Counted from the stretch's first letter, positions 41,409-50,382 are shown. The stretch is DNA of 64,000 nucleotides from Embleya scabrispora (GCF_002024165.1 NZ_MWQN01000002.1:1054001-1118000); one strand, 5' to 3'. The notes: generated by a model not told the origin, from the sequence alone. Made by a program: numbers and translations.

Positions 41409-42685
41409 GCGGCACGGCGACCGGAACGACCGGGCTGCCGGACCCCGTCGGCGTGTCGTCCGACGACCGGAGCGGAGCCGACTGGCGGGACGTCTGCGCC
41501 CGCGCCTGGGACCGCGAGCCGGCGCGCGTAGCGCATGTCGTGCCCCCGATCGACGCGGTCACGGCGTTCCGCACCGCGACCGCGATGAGCGGCCCGTTCC
41601 GCGCCGGAGCGCGCCCCCGATCGGTGTCGGCCGTGCGCTTCTTCACCGTCGACGGCCGACTGGCCGCCCCCGGCGCCCTGTTGCCCACCGAGGACGACGA
41701 CGACCTCGATCGTTACGCGGACCGGCTCGACGACGAACTCGACGGCAAGGGCTGGCTGCTGACGATCCGGCACCCCTTCGTGCTGGACTTCCCCCGCTGG
41801 GCGCGGGCCCGGGACACGCTGGCCGGGCTGTGGTCCAGGATCGGGTGGCCCGCCCTCCCGCTCACCTCGGAACTGTGTTTCGGCCACGACTTCCGCACCC
41901 CACCACCCGCGCCCGGGACGGACGTGCTGACCTGGGTGCTCGCCGGCACCCACCGGCGCGACGCCGGCGCGGGCGAAGTGCTGTACCACCCGGCGGCGGC
42001 CGTGGAGCCGGACGGAGGCGAGGAGTTCACCGATCGGGCCGCCATCCTACGGATCACCGTGCCCACCGATCCGACCACCGCGCTTCCGGCCGTGCGCGGC
42101 GTGCTCCAGGATCTGGTTCGCCGGGATCCGGTGGCCGCCCAACCGATGCCGTACCTGCCCTACCCGCCGCCGGAGAACGCGGACGGTTCGACGCCGCCGA
42201 TCGCCGAGTTCGCCGAGGTCGCGCAGGTGCTCGGCCGGGTCGCGGGCGACCCGGACGGGGAGTTGACCCGCACGGTGCGCCGCCGCTGGGCCGCCCGCCG
42301 CACGGCGGCCGGCCTCGAACCGGTGCCCGAACCCCGCTCCGCCGGCGCCGCCGGCCCCGGTGGCGCACCGGCCATCGACGCCCGCTCCCGAATCCGGCTC
42401 GTCGCCGAGGTCCTGCGCGTACCCGAGGGCCCCTCGGCCGAAGTATGGGCCGTCAACGGCCTGTTGCTGCCGGTACGGGGCGCACTGGCACCGCGTGTCC
42501 TGGCCGCCCTCGACCGGCGGCGCACGAGCGACCTCGCCGAGGTGTGCGCCGACGTGGGGGTGACCGGGCACACCACCCGCGAGGAGGGCGTCCTGACCCT
42601 GCTGCGCGTGCTGTACCGGGTGCGCGCCATCGAAGCGGTGGCCGAGGCGAACTCGACGGAAACGACGGCGGGGGAACGACCATGA
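41405..42685 (+). CDS. JmjC/cupin-like protein lacking the metal site
   Basis: A 426-residue protein that aligns by eye over its length with the next gene product: DWRDVCARAWDREPARV, EDDDDLDRYADRLDDEL, WPALPLTSELCFGHDF and GEVLYHPAAAVEP occupy the places of the active paralog's motifs. The HxD (APGTD here) and distal His (AAAVEP here) are missing, so iron binding is not expected. The C-terminal part resembles the winged-helix end of cupin-type (ROX-like) oxygenases. It is probably a pseudo-oxygenase or peptide-binding partner. GTG 41405 overlaps the upstream stop. Confidence 0.75.
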   Translation: MSGTATGTTGLPDPVGVSSDDRSGADWRDVCARAWDREPARVAHVVPPIDAVTAFRTATAMSGPFRAGARPRSVSAVRFFTVDGRLAAPGALLPTEDDDDLDRYADRLDDELDGKGWLLTIRHPFVLDFPRWARARDTLAGLWSRIGWPALPLTSELCFGHDFRTPPPAPGTDVLTWVLAGTHRRDAGAGEVLYHPAAAVEPDGGEEFTDRAAILRITVPTDPTTALPAVRGVLQDLVRRDPVAAQPMPYLPYPPPENADGSTPPIAEFAEVAQVLGRVAGDPDGELTRTVRRRWAARRTAAGLEPVPEPRSAGAAGPGGAPAIDARSRIRLVAEVLRVPEGPSAEVWAVNGLLLPVRGALAPRVLAALDRRRTSDLAEVCADVGVTGHTTREEGVLTLLRVLYRVRAIEAVAEANSTETTAGERP

Positions 42686-43986
42686 CCGACCGCACCGGTG
42701 GTGTCGACGTCATCGACGGCCTCGACTGGGACCTGATCGCCGACCGCTACTGGGACCGCCGTCCGGTCCTGATCCGCCTCCCGGGCGGCCCGTCGGCCCA
42801 CCCCTTCCGCCCGGACGACGTGTTCCGCTCCGCCGTGGCCGCCACCGTCGCCAACGCCGCCGGGGAAATCCCCAAACACGTGCGTTTCGCCGTCGACCGC
42901 GACCTCAAGTCCCGCCCCGACGGCTGGCTGCCGCTCGCCGAGGACGACTCGCTCGACGGCTACGCCACACGCCTGGCCGAACGCCTCGACGGCCGCCGGT
43001 ACTCGCTGACCGTGCAGGCGTTCCACGCCTTCCACCACCCGCTGTGGCGCCGCGAACGGACCTTCTACGACGGTGCCTTCCGCCGCTTCGGACTGCCGCT
43101 GAGCAGCGCCATCACCACCATGTTCCACGGCAACTACGAGCACACCCAGATCGGCGCGCACAAGGACCGGTTCGCGTCGTTCATGTTCGCCCTCCAGGGC
43201 CGCAAGGTGATGCGCTTCTGGCCGGAGCAGCCGTGGACGGAGGCGGTCACCTCGGTGCTGGACTACGAGCGCCACCTGCCGGGTTCGTTCGCCGTCGAGG
43301 TGCACGCGGGCGAGATGTTGTACTGGCCGTCGAGCCACTACCACGTCGGGGAAAGCGCGCTCGACGACACACCCGCGACCAGTGTCAACGTCGGCCTGCC
43401 GCGCGAGTTCACCCGCGCCGCGTTCGAGGTGGCGGAGTATCTGACCGATCCCACCCCCGAGTCCATGCTCAGCGAGGAGATGGAGACGGCCGGACTGCCG
43501 CCGCTGGCGGGTCCGGCCTGGGCGCCGCCCGAGGACGCCGAAGGGTCGTCGCCGGTGGGCCGGTTGCCCGCCGCGCTCGACCAGGCGGTGGACTTCTTCC
43601 GCTCCGGCGCGAACGAGGAGGCGGCCCGCGAGTGGGTGGCGACGTTGTCGCTGCGCCGCTGGACGGCCGGCGGCTTCTTCCCCGCGCCGCCGCCCGCGCC
43701 GCACCGGTCGCTGATCGACGCGGTCGCCGTCGGGCTGCCCGCCGACGAGCCGGTGCGGTGGCAGGACATCGGCGCGGTACGGATCGTCGCCGCCTGCGGG
43801 CACACCACGCGCACCCGCCTGTCCGCCGAAGCCCTGGCCCGCCTGCTCGCCGCCCTGCGCACACCCGATCGCGCCCTGCGGGTCGGCTCACTGCTCGACG
43901 AACTGCCGCCGCCCGCGCGGGAGGACGGCAGACGCCTCCTGGAGGACCTGGCCGGCTTCCACGCGCTGTCCGTCACGGGGGATTGA
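42682..43986 (+). CDS. JmjC/cupin-family 2-oxoglutarate Fe(II) oxygenase
   Basis: A 434-residue cupin-superfamily (JmjC, ROX-like) protein. The iron facial triad is visible: His and Asp in GAHKDRF (about residue 159-161) and a distal His in SSHYHVGES (about 218). Flanking VMRFW and GEMLYWP match double-stranded beta-helix strands. The C-terminus (about 300-434) fits a winged helix. Relatives hydroxylate ribosomal proteins or RiPP precursors. It likely hydroxylates the 50-residue peptide. ATG 42682 overlaps the upstream stop. Its 3' end overlaps the convergent histidine kinase gene by 14 bases. Confidence 0.83.
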   Translation: MTDRTGGVDVIDGLDWDLIADRYWDRRPVLIRLPGGPSAHPFRPDDVFRSAVAATVANAAGEIPKHVRFAVDRDLKSRPDGWLPLAEDDSLDGYATRLAERLDGRRYSLTVQAFHAFHHPLWRRERTFYDGAFRRFGLPLSSAITTMFHGNYEHTQIGAHKDRFASFMFALQGRKVMRFWPEQPWTEAVTSVLDYERHLPGSFAVEVHAGEMLYWPSSHYHVGESALDDTPATSVNVGLPREFTRAAFEVAEYLTDPTPESMLSEEMETAGLPPLAGPAWAPPEDAEGSSPVGRLPAALDQAVDFFRSGANEEAAREWVATLSLRRWTAGGFFPAPPPAPHRSLIDAVAVGLPADEPVRWQDIGAVRIVAACGHTTRTRLSAEALARLLAALRTPDRALRVGSLLDELPPPAREDGRRLLEDLAGFHALSVTGD

Positions 43987-45445
43987 GCCCACGGCTCGAC
44001 CCGCCCTTCCCACCGACCCGGTCGGCCTCCGTCCCCGCCTCCGCCAAGGCGGGCAACCGCACCTCGACGACCGTCCCCCCGCCGGGCGCCGGGCCGATCG
44101 TGATCGTGCCGTGGTGCATCTCCACGATCGCCGCGACGATGGACAACCCCAGACCACTGCCGCCCTGGGTGCGACTGCGGCTCTTGTCGGCCCGGTGGAA
44201 ACGGTCGAAGACGTGCGGCAGATCCGCGGCCGGGATCCCCGGGCCCCGGTCGCGGACGGTCAGCACCGCCTCGCCGCCGAAGGCCCGCAGTTCGACCTCG
44301 GCCGGGGTATGCACGGGCGTATGCATCCGGACGTTGCCGAGCAGGTTGGCCACCAACTGCCGCAGCCGGTCCTCGTCGCCGAGCACGCTCACCCGGTCCT
44401 CGGCCGGTCGGCCGGCGCAGGTCAGCGGGCGGTCGGGCTCGACCGCGGCGGCGTCGCGGCAGGAGTCGGCGACCACCCGGGTCAGGTCGACCGGCTCCAG
44501 GTCGGTGTCCTGTTCCTCGTCCAGGCGCGCGAGCAGGAGCAACGCCTCGACCAAGCCGTTCATCCGGCGTATCTCGGCGCGCATCCGGCTCACCGCGTCG
44601 TCCACCGCGGCCCGATCGGGCAGTGCGCCGCGCTGGTACAACTCGGCGTATCCGCCGATGGACTGCAGCGGATTGCGCAATTCGTGCGAGGCGTCGGCGA
44701 CGAATCGGCGCAACCGCTCCCGGGAGGCATCCCGGGCGGCCAGCGCGGCCTGGATCCCGTCGAGCATGCGGTCGAGCGCGATGGCCAGTCGCCCGACCTC
44801 GGTGCGCGGGCCGATCAGCGGATCGCGGACCCGCTGTGCGTAGTCGCCGGCGGCGATCGTGTCCGCGACCCGGGCGGCGCGTTCCAACGGCCGCAACTCC
44901 CGGCGCACGAACAGCGCGGCGAGCAGGGCCAGCGTCGGCAGCGCGATGCCGACGGTGGCCAGCACGACGTAGAGCGCGTGGTCGGCGGCCGCCTCGGTCT
45001 CGCGCACGCTCAGCGCGATCAGGGCGGTGCGTCCGTCGGTCAACTCCTGGACCCGCACCCGGAAACTCTCCCGCGAACCCGGTTGAGCCGACCCGGTGGT
45101 GAACGTGGCGCCGCTCGCGGGCAGCGGACCGGTCAACCGCGGTCCAGGGCCCTGGGGTTGCCGGTGCACGACGGCGAGCGCGACGTACAGGCCGCCCGGG
45201 TACTCCAGCCAGACGCCCGGATCCAGGCTCATCGGCGCGTTGCTGCGCTCGCGGGTGTCCAGCGCGCGCAACGCGGCGGCGGTGGTGTCCAGTTGCTCGT
45301 CCAGGCGGTCGAACAGCGAGTCGCGGAGCACCCCCACGGTCACCGCGGCGCAGGTGTTCAGCACGACCGTGCACACCACGATGATCACCACCACCAGGCG
45401 GCGGTGCAGCGGTTGGGTGCGGATCCCGGCGCGCAGCCTCAGCAC
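43973..45445 (-). CDS. Sensor histidine kinase
   Basis: A 490-residue two-TM sensor kinase: TM1 near residues 18-40, an extracytoplasmic region of about 110 residues, TM2 near 158-178, HAMP, the phospho-acceptor His in DASHELRNPL (about 251), then HATPase boxes N (NLLGNVRMHT), G1 (DRGPGIP) and G2 (GSGLGLSI). It pairs with the OmpR-type regulator whose stop it overlaps. The signal is unknown. Together with the divergent MMPL gene it may regulate export or cell-envelope lipids. Confidence 0.92.
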   Translation of the reverse strand: MLRLRAGIRTQPLHRRLVVVIIVVCTVVLNTCAAVTVGVLRDSLFDRLDEQLDTTAAALRALDTRERSNAPMSLDPGVWLEYPGGLYVALAVVHRQPQGPGPRLTGPLPASGATFTTGSAQPGSRESFRVRVQELTDGRTALIALSVRETEAAADHALYVVLATVGIALPTLALLAALFVRRELRPLERAARVADTIAAGDYAQRVRDPLIGPRTEVGRLAIALDRMLDGIQAALAARDASRERLRRFVADASHELRNPLQSIGGYAELYQRGALPDRAAVDDAVSRMRAEIRRMNGLVEALLLLARLDEEQDTDLEPVDLTRVVADSCRDAAAVEPDRPLTCAGRPAEDRVSVLGDEDRLRQLVANLLGNVRMHTPVHTPAEVELRAFGGEAVLTVRDRGPGIPAADLPHVFDRFHRADKSRSRTQGGSGLGLSIVAAIVEMHHGTITIGPAPGGGTVVEVRLPALAEAGTEADRVGGKGGSSRGLNPP

Positions 45446-46173
45446 GGCGGCGTGCGCAGGCAGTAGCCGACGCCGCGCCGGGTGTGGATCAGCGGTGGAC
45501 TCTGCCCGTCGTCGATCTTGCGGCGCAGGTAGCTGATGTAGGTGGCCACCACGGTGTCGTCGCCGTTGAAGTCGTAGGACCAGACGTGTTCCAGGAGCCG
45601 GGCCCGGGTCAGCACCCGGTCGGGGTGCAGCATCAGGTAGCGCAACAGGCGGAATTCGGTGGGGGACAGGTCGATGTGCCGGCCGGCGCGGCGCACCTGG
45701 TGGGCGGCGGAGTCGAGTTCGAGGTCGGCCACGCGCAGCACGTCGCCGCCGGGTTCGGCCCGGCGGGTGCGGCGCAGGACCGCCTCGATGCGCGCGGTGA
45801 CCTCGTCCAGTCCGAAGGGTTTGGTGATGTAGTCGTCACCGCCGGCGGTCAGCCCACGCACCACGTCCTTGCGGGTGTCACGTGCGGTGAGGAAGACCAC
45901 GGCCACGGGCAGGCCGTCGGCACGCAGGCGGCGCAACACCTCGAAGCCGTCGCCGTCGGGCAGCATGATGTCGAGCAGGACCAGTTCCGGCAGGAAGTCC
46001 CGGGCCACGGTGAGCGCTTGCCGTCCGGTGCCGGCGGTGCGCACGTCGTAGCCGACGAAGCGCAGGAACCGGGTGACGGTGTCCACGATCGCGGGCTCGT
46101 CGTCGACGACCAGGAGGCGACCGCGTTCGGTCGACGGCGCGGACGAACCGGCCGATGGCTCCGCAGCGTTCAT
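45439..46173 (-). CDS. OmpR-family response regulator
   Basis: A 244-residue regulator with receiver domain (DDEPAIVD; phospho-Asp in LLDIMLPDGDG; Lys in TKPFGLDE) and a C-terminal winged helix (LSPTEFRLLRYLMLHPDRVLTRARLLEHVW, RGVGYCLR). Start at ATG 46173; its stop overlaps the kinase start by seven bases. It is divergent from the MMPL transporter gene at 46470, a likely target. Confidence 0.93.
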   Translation of the reverse strand: MNAAEPSAGSSAPSTERGRLLVVDDEPAIVDTVTRFLRFVGYDVRTAGTGRQALTVARDFLPELVLLDIMLPDGDGFEVLRRLRADGLPVAVVFLTARDTRKDVVRGLTAGGDDYITKPFGLDEVTARIEAVLRRTRRAEPGGDVLRVADLELDSAAHQVRRAGRHIDLSPTEFRLLRYLMLHPDRVLTRARLLEHVWSYDFNGDDTVVATYISYLRRKIDDGQSPPLIHTRRGVGYCLRTPPC

Positions 46174-46469
46174 CTGGTTCCTTCTCGATGCGCGTTTCGC
46201 CGGATGGGCGGACGGGTGGGCGGGGTCGGCGAGCGGGCCGACGGGGCGGATGCCGTCCCGACATTACGGCGGCCGGCCGGGGACGCGGGCGGGCCCCGGT
46301 CCGCTATCAGCGTGGCCCACGAACCGGCGTGCATTCCATGGGAGTCGTGTGTGAATGGGGCCATTCGCGGCCCGGTACGCGGGGGTCGCGAGGCGGTCGG
46401 CTCCTAGCGTGGACCGGGTCGGGCCGACCCGACCCCCATCCCCGTGCCGTATCCGTCCGGGAGTTCGTG

Positions 46470-48692
46470 ATGTCCTCGCTGTTGTATCGCCTCGGCCGCT
46501 TCGCCTATCGCCGCCGCCGGCTCGTCATCGCCGCCTGGGTACTGATCCTGGCGGCCTCGGCGGTGGCCGCGCTCACCCTGATGAAACCCTTCGCGTCGCG
46601 CAACGACATCCCGGGCACGGAGTCGCAGCGCTCCCTCGACGTATTGCGGGACCGCTTCCCGAGCGCCGACGGCGCCGAGGGCCGGATCGTCTTCCGCACG
46701 CCGAACGGCGACCGCATCGACGCCGGCCCGGCCCGCGCCGCGGTCCTGGCGGCGACCGAACAGGCCGCGGCCGTACGCGGGGTGGCCGCCGCCGAGGCCC
46801 CCTACGCGGCCGGTGCGGTCTCCGCCGACCACGGCACCGCGGTCACCGCGCTGACCTTCGCGGCGAAGCGGCCGGAGGACGTGCCGGCGTCGGTGCGCGA
46901 CGCGGTGGCGGAGGTCGCCGAGCGGGCGCGGGGCGCGGGGTTGACGGTGGAACTGGGCGGCGAGGCGTTCGTCGAGGAGACCGCGCCGTTCGGTGTCGCC
47001 GAGTTGGCCGGGCTGTTCGTCACGCTGGGCGTGTTGGTGTTCGTCTTCCGCTCGTTGCGCGCCGCCGTGGTGCCGCTGGTGACCGCGCTCGTCGGGGTCG
47101 CGGTGGGGGTGCTGTTGGTGCTCGCGGGCGGGCATTTCGCGACCATGGACACCAGTTCGCTGACCCTGGCGTTGATGCTGGGACTGGCGGTGGGGGTCGA
47201 CTACGCGCTGTTCATCGTCTCCCGGCACCGTGATCAGGTCCGGGCGGGGATGGAGCCGGCGGAGTCGGTGGGGCGCGCGGTGGGTACGGCCGGGACGGCG
47301 GTGGTCTTCGCCGGTGCCACCGTGGTGATCGCGCTGGCCGCGCTCGCCGTGGTGCGCATCCCGTTCCTGACCGTGATGGGGGTGGCGGCGGCGGTCACCG
47401 TCGTGGTGTCGGTACTGGTCGCGCTGACCCTGCTGCCGGCGCTGCTCGGGGTGCTGGGCGCGCGGGTGGCGTCCAGTGCGATCCCGGCGCTGCGGCGGGC
47501 GGCGGATCGGGCCGACGGGGCCGGCCGGGCCGGGAGGCGGGCGGCGCCGGGCGCGCGATGGGTGGGCGTGGTGACCCGCTCGCGGTGGGTGGTGCTGCCG
47601 CTGGGCGTGGCCGGCCTGGCGCTGTGCGCGCTGCCCGCCCTCGACCTGCGACTGGGACTGCCGAAGGACCGCAGCGACACCACCGCCGTGCGGGCGCAGC
47701 GGCTGATCGACGCGGGCTTCGGACCCGGGTACACGGCCGCGCTGGTGGTGGTCGTCCAGGGTTCGCCGGCGAGCGCGATGCCGGCGGCCGAGATGCTCGC
47801 CGCGAAGGTGGCCACGCTCGCCGACGTCGCCTCGGTGGCGAAGCCGGTACCGGACGCGAGCGGCGGGACGGTGATGGTCGGCGTGGTGCCGGCCGCGGGG
47901 CCCGACTCGACCCGCACCCGGGACCTGCTCGACGACATCCGACACGCGCGCGACCCGATCGCCGGCGGCACCCGGACCCGGATCGACGTGACCGGCAATA
48001 CGGCGGTGGATCTGGACGTGGCGGGCAGGCTCGCCGCCGCACTGCCCGTGTACTGCCTGGTGGTGATGGGCCTGGCCGTGCTGCTGCTCACGGTGGTGTT
48101 CCGGTCGGTGGTGGTACCGGTGAAGGCGGCGCTGGGCTTCCTGCTGTCGGTGCTCGGCGCGCTCGGCGCGGTGGTCGCGGTCTTCCAGTGGGGCTGGGCG
48201 TCCGCGCTCGTGGGCTTGGCCGGCACCGGGCCGATCGTGAGCTTCCTGCCGATCCTGCTGATCGGCATCCTGTTCGGCCTGGCCATGGACTACGAGGTGT
48301 TCCTGGTCTCGCGGATGCGCGAGGAGTACACCCGCGGCCGGCCCGCGCTCGACGCGCTGCGCGTGGGCTACGGGCACAGCGCCAAGGTGGTCGCCGCCGC
48401 CGCGTTGATCATGGTGTCGGTGTTCGGGTCGTTCGTGTTGTCCGCCAACGTGGTGGTCAAGGGGATGGGGTTCGCGCTGGCCGCCGGCGTGTCGTTCGAC
48501 GCGTTCGTGGTCCGGATGACGCTGGTGCCGGCCGTACTGGCGGTGCTCGGCGCTCGGGCCTGGTGGTTGCCCCGGGCCCTCGGCCGTTTCCTGCCGGACG
48601 TGGACCTGGAAGGCGCCGGACTGGCGCGCCGACTCGACGGCCCCGGCGGCGGGGCCGGGGCGGTACCGACCGAGCGGGCGCACACGTCCTGA
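46470..48692 (+). CDS. MMPL-family RND transporter
   Basis: A 740-residue RND protein with two repeats, each one TM plus an extracytoplasmic loop plus five TM. Typical segments are present: VGVDYALFIVSRHRDQ in the first half, and GLAMDYEVFLVSRMREEYTRG in the second (paired Asp-Tyr). Family members in actinobacteria export lipids and antimicrobials. ATG 46470 follows CGGGAG. It sits divergent to a two-component system that probably controls it. Confidence 0.93.
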   Translation: MSSLLYRLGRFAYRRRRLVIAAWVLILAASAVAALTLMKPFASRNDIPGTESQRSLDVLRDRFPSADGAEGRIVFRTPNGDRIDAGPARAAVLAATEQAAAVRGVAAAEAPYAAGAVSADHGTAVTALTFAAKRPEDVPASVRDAVAEVAERARGAGLTVELGGEAFVEETAPFGVAELAGLFVTLGVLVFVFRSLRAAVVPLVTALVGVAVGVLLVLAGGHFATMDTSSLTLALMLGLAVGVDYALFIVSRHRDQVRAGMEPAESVGRAVGTAGTAVVFAGATVVIALAALAVVRIPFLTVMGVAAAVTVVVSVLVALTLLPALLGVLGARVASSAIPALRRAADRADGAGRAGRRAAPGARWVGVVTRSRWVVLPLGVAGLALCALPALDLRLGLPKDRSDTTAVRAQRLIDAGFGPGYTAALVVVVQGSPASAMPAAEMLAAKVATLADVASVAKPVPDASGGTVMVGVVPAAGPDSTRTRDLLDDIRHARDPIAGGTRTRIDVTGNTAVDLDVAGRLAAALPVYCLVVMGLAVLLLTVVFRSVVVPVKAALGFLLSVLGALGAVVAVFQWGWASALVGLAGTGPIVSFLPILLIGILFGLAMDYEVFLVSRMREEYTRGRPALDALRVGYGHSAKVVAAAALIMVSVFGSFVLSANVVVKGMGFALAAGVSFDAFVVRMTLVPAVLAVLGARAWWLPRALGRFLPDVDLEGAGLARRLDGPGGGAGAVPTERAHTS

Positions 48693-48812
48693 ACGAGACC
48701 CGACGACCCCCGTGGTACGGGCCGGGGTTCCCCATCCGGGTGCGCTGTGGGGGTACCCGAGGCGGGTGGTACGCCCGAGGGGTCGTCCCGACGCCGGATG
48801 GGAACACATGAT

Positions 48813-48828
48813 GGGAACACACGTTCGA
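48813..48828. promoter_or_regulatory. LexA (SOS)-box-like palindrome
   Basis: GGGAACACACGTTCGA matches the actinobacterial SOS box (TCGAACNNNNGTTCGA) at 10 of 12 arm positions, 23 bases upstream of the start at 48852. Candidate only. Confidence 0.4.
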
Positions 48829-48851
48829 ATTCGGGTTCGATCGGGGCTACC

Positions 48852-49250
48852 ATGATCGGCATGACCGAGCCACCGGACGTCGACGCGCTGGAGGCGTCGT
48901 TCTCCGGTGGCCGAGCGACCCTGGGGCAACGCGTCGACGCCACCCGCGCACAGGTGGCCCGCACCGCCGAGCCGCCGCGCCGCGCTCAACCCGGACCGCC
49001 GCCACCGGCGGAGGGCACGTGGGTGTGGGTCCGGCAGCCGGAGGACCGCGGCGTACTGCTGTGTCGTGTGGTGCGCTGGGAGCGCACGGCGTCCGGCGCC
49101 TGGGCGCTGCGCGTCGACCTGCCGATCTGGGCCGGATTCCGGGTCCCGGGCGGGTACGAGGTCGACGGGTCGCACCACCTGCAGATCGCGCCGACGCATG
49201 CGCTGATCGAGATCCCGGGCCAGGACTACAGCCGCATCCCGCGCCTGTAG
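48852..49250 (+). CDS. Hypothetical protein, possible SOS target
   Basis: A 132-residue soluble protein. The first 50 residues are Ala/Arg/Pro-rich; the rest (GTWVWVRQPEDRGVLLCRVVRWERT...IEIPGQDYSRI) has alternating aromatic and hydrophobic residues of a small beta-barrel, SH3-like perhaps. ATG 48852 or 48861 can start it; no strong ribosome site. A LexA-like box precedes it. Function unknown. Confidence 0.65.
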   Translation: MIGMTEPPDVDALEASFSGGRATLGQRVDATRAQVARTAEPPRRAQPGPPPPAEGTWVWVRQPEDRGVLLCRVVRWERTASGAWALRVDLPIWAGFRVPGGYEVDGSHHLQIAPTHALIEIPGQDYSRIPRL

Positions 49251-49325
49251 CGCGGATCGGTGTCGCGGTGAGCGCGCCGTGCGCCCGTAGCGCGGATCCG
49301 CGTCGCGGTGATCGCGCCGTGCGTC
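49246..49325. repeat. Two imperfect 40-bp direct repeats
   Basis: The unit TGTAGCGCGGATCGGTGTCG and the following 20 bases recurs immediately with about five changes. The first copy includes the stop codon of the preceding gene, which hints at a local duplication. Confidence 0.7.
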
Positions 49326-49370
49326 GGCGGTCGGTGCCGAGGGCCGGGATGCCCGCCGCACCGACCGCCG
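49325..49370. terminator. Hairpin between convergent genes
   Basis: A 13-bp perfect stem, CGGCGGTCGGTGC with GCACCGACCGCCG, with a 20-base loop, lies between the hypothetical gene and the ECF sigma gene, which converge here. Confidence 0.75.
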
Positions 49371-49383
49371 TGGGGCGATCCGG

Positions 49384-50280
49384 TCAGCCCGTGAGCACGC
49401 TCGGGTCGATCCCGGCCAGCCGCTCCGGGTCGGTGAGGATGTCCAGCGAGGTGATCCGCCCGTCCTCGATCGTGAACGCCATCACCGACAGCGGCGTGCC
49501 GTCGGAGGCCAGCGAGACCACGCCCGGTGTGCCGTTGATCAGCGCCGGAAGCGCGATCTCGGCGAAGCGGGCGAAGGTGATCGCCTGCGACGCGACCTCG
49601 GCCGCACCGCGCCGGACCAGGCTCGGCCGCAGCGTGCCGCCGTCGGAGCGGGCCACCACCTCGGGGTGGAGCACGGCGACCAGGGCCTCGAAGTCGCCGC
49701 CGCGCGAGGCGGCGAGGAACGCGTCGACCACCGCGCGCCGCCGACCCGGGTCGGGCTCCGGCGCGGGCGAGACGCCCTGGACCCGGCGCCGGGCCCGACT
49801 GGCGAGCTGCCGGGTGGAGGCGAGCGTACGGTCCAGGACCGGGGCGATCTCGTCGAAGGGCACGCCGAACATGTCGTGCAGGACGAAGGCCAGCCGCTCG
49901 TCGGGGGCCAACGTGTCCAGCACCACGAGAAGCGCGATGCCGACCGAGTCGGCCAGCAGGATCTCCTGCTCGGGATCCAGGCCGTCGGGACCGCTGACGA
50001 TCGGATCGGGCAGCCGCACGAACCCGTCGTCGTCCTGCAGCGGATCCTCCCGGCGCGCCGTCCGCGACCGCAACATGTCCAGGCACACCCGGCCGACCAC
50101 CGTGGTCAGCCAGCCGCCCAGGTTCCGCACCTCGGAGATGTCGGACCGACTCAACCGCAACCAGGCGTCCTGCACCGCGTCGTCGGCCTCGCCGAGCGAG
50201 CCCAGCATCCGGTAGGCCACCGCGCGCAGATGCGGCCGGCTCTCCTCGAACCGCAGCGCCAGGAAATCTTCTTCGCTCAC
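49384..50280 (-). CDS. ECF41-type RNA polymerase sigma factor (SigJ-like)
   Basis: A 298-residue ECF sigma with a C-terminal SnoaL-like domain, the hallmark of group ECF41. Region 2 (YRMLGSLGEADDAVQDAWLRL, about 23-43), region 4 (HDMFGVPFDEIAPVLDRTLASTRQLASRAR, about 140-170) and the extension from about 185 to 298 are visible. The extension controls activity in place of an anti-sigma factor. It is divergent from an AhpD-type gene, its usual partner. GTG 50280. Confidence 0.92.
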   Translation of the reverse strand: MSEEDFLALRFEESRPHLRAVAYRMLGSLGEADDAVQDAWLRLSRSDISEVRNLGGWLTTVVGRVCLDMLRSRTARREDPLQDDDGFVRLPDPIVSGPDGLDPEQEILLADSVGIALLVVLDTLAPDERLAFVLHDMFGVPFDEIAPVLDRTLASTRQLASRARRRVQGVSPAPEPDPGRRRAVVDAFLAASRGGDFEALVAVLHPEVVARSDGGTLRPSLVRRGAAEVASQAITFARFAEIALPALINGTPGVVSLASDGTPLSVMAFTIEDGRITSLDILTDPERLAGIDPSVLTG

Positions 50281-50281
50281 C

Positions 50282-50308
50282 TGTCACATCTCCATCGCCC
50301 GTTTCGTC
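50282..50308 (+). promoter_or_regulatory. ECF41 promoter upstream of the AhpD-like gene
   Basis: TGTCACA, 16 bases, then CGTC: exactly the ECF41 consensus. It faces the AhpD-like gene 75 bases downstream. Confidence 0.8.
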
Positions 50309-50382
50309 AGTGCAGTGAAGGACGATAACCGGCCGGTACACCAACGAACCGACCGCCCACGATCGAGAGAGAAGAAGACATC

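Noticed and set aside
39206-42685. 1159-residue plus-strand ORF overlapping the DUF4135 gene
   Set aside because: It is an alternate-frame shadow rich in Arg/Pro/Gly; the frame-1 product carries the LanM motifs. Only its last part, from 41405, is a real gene.
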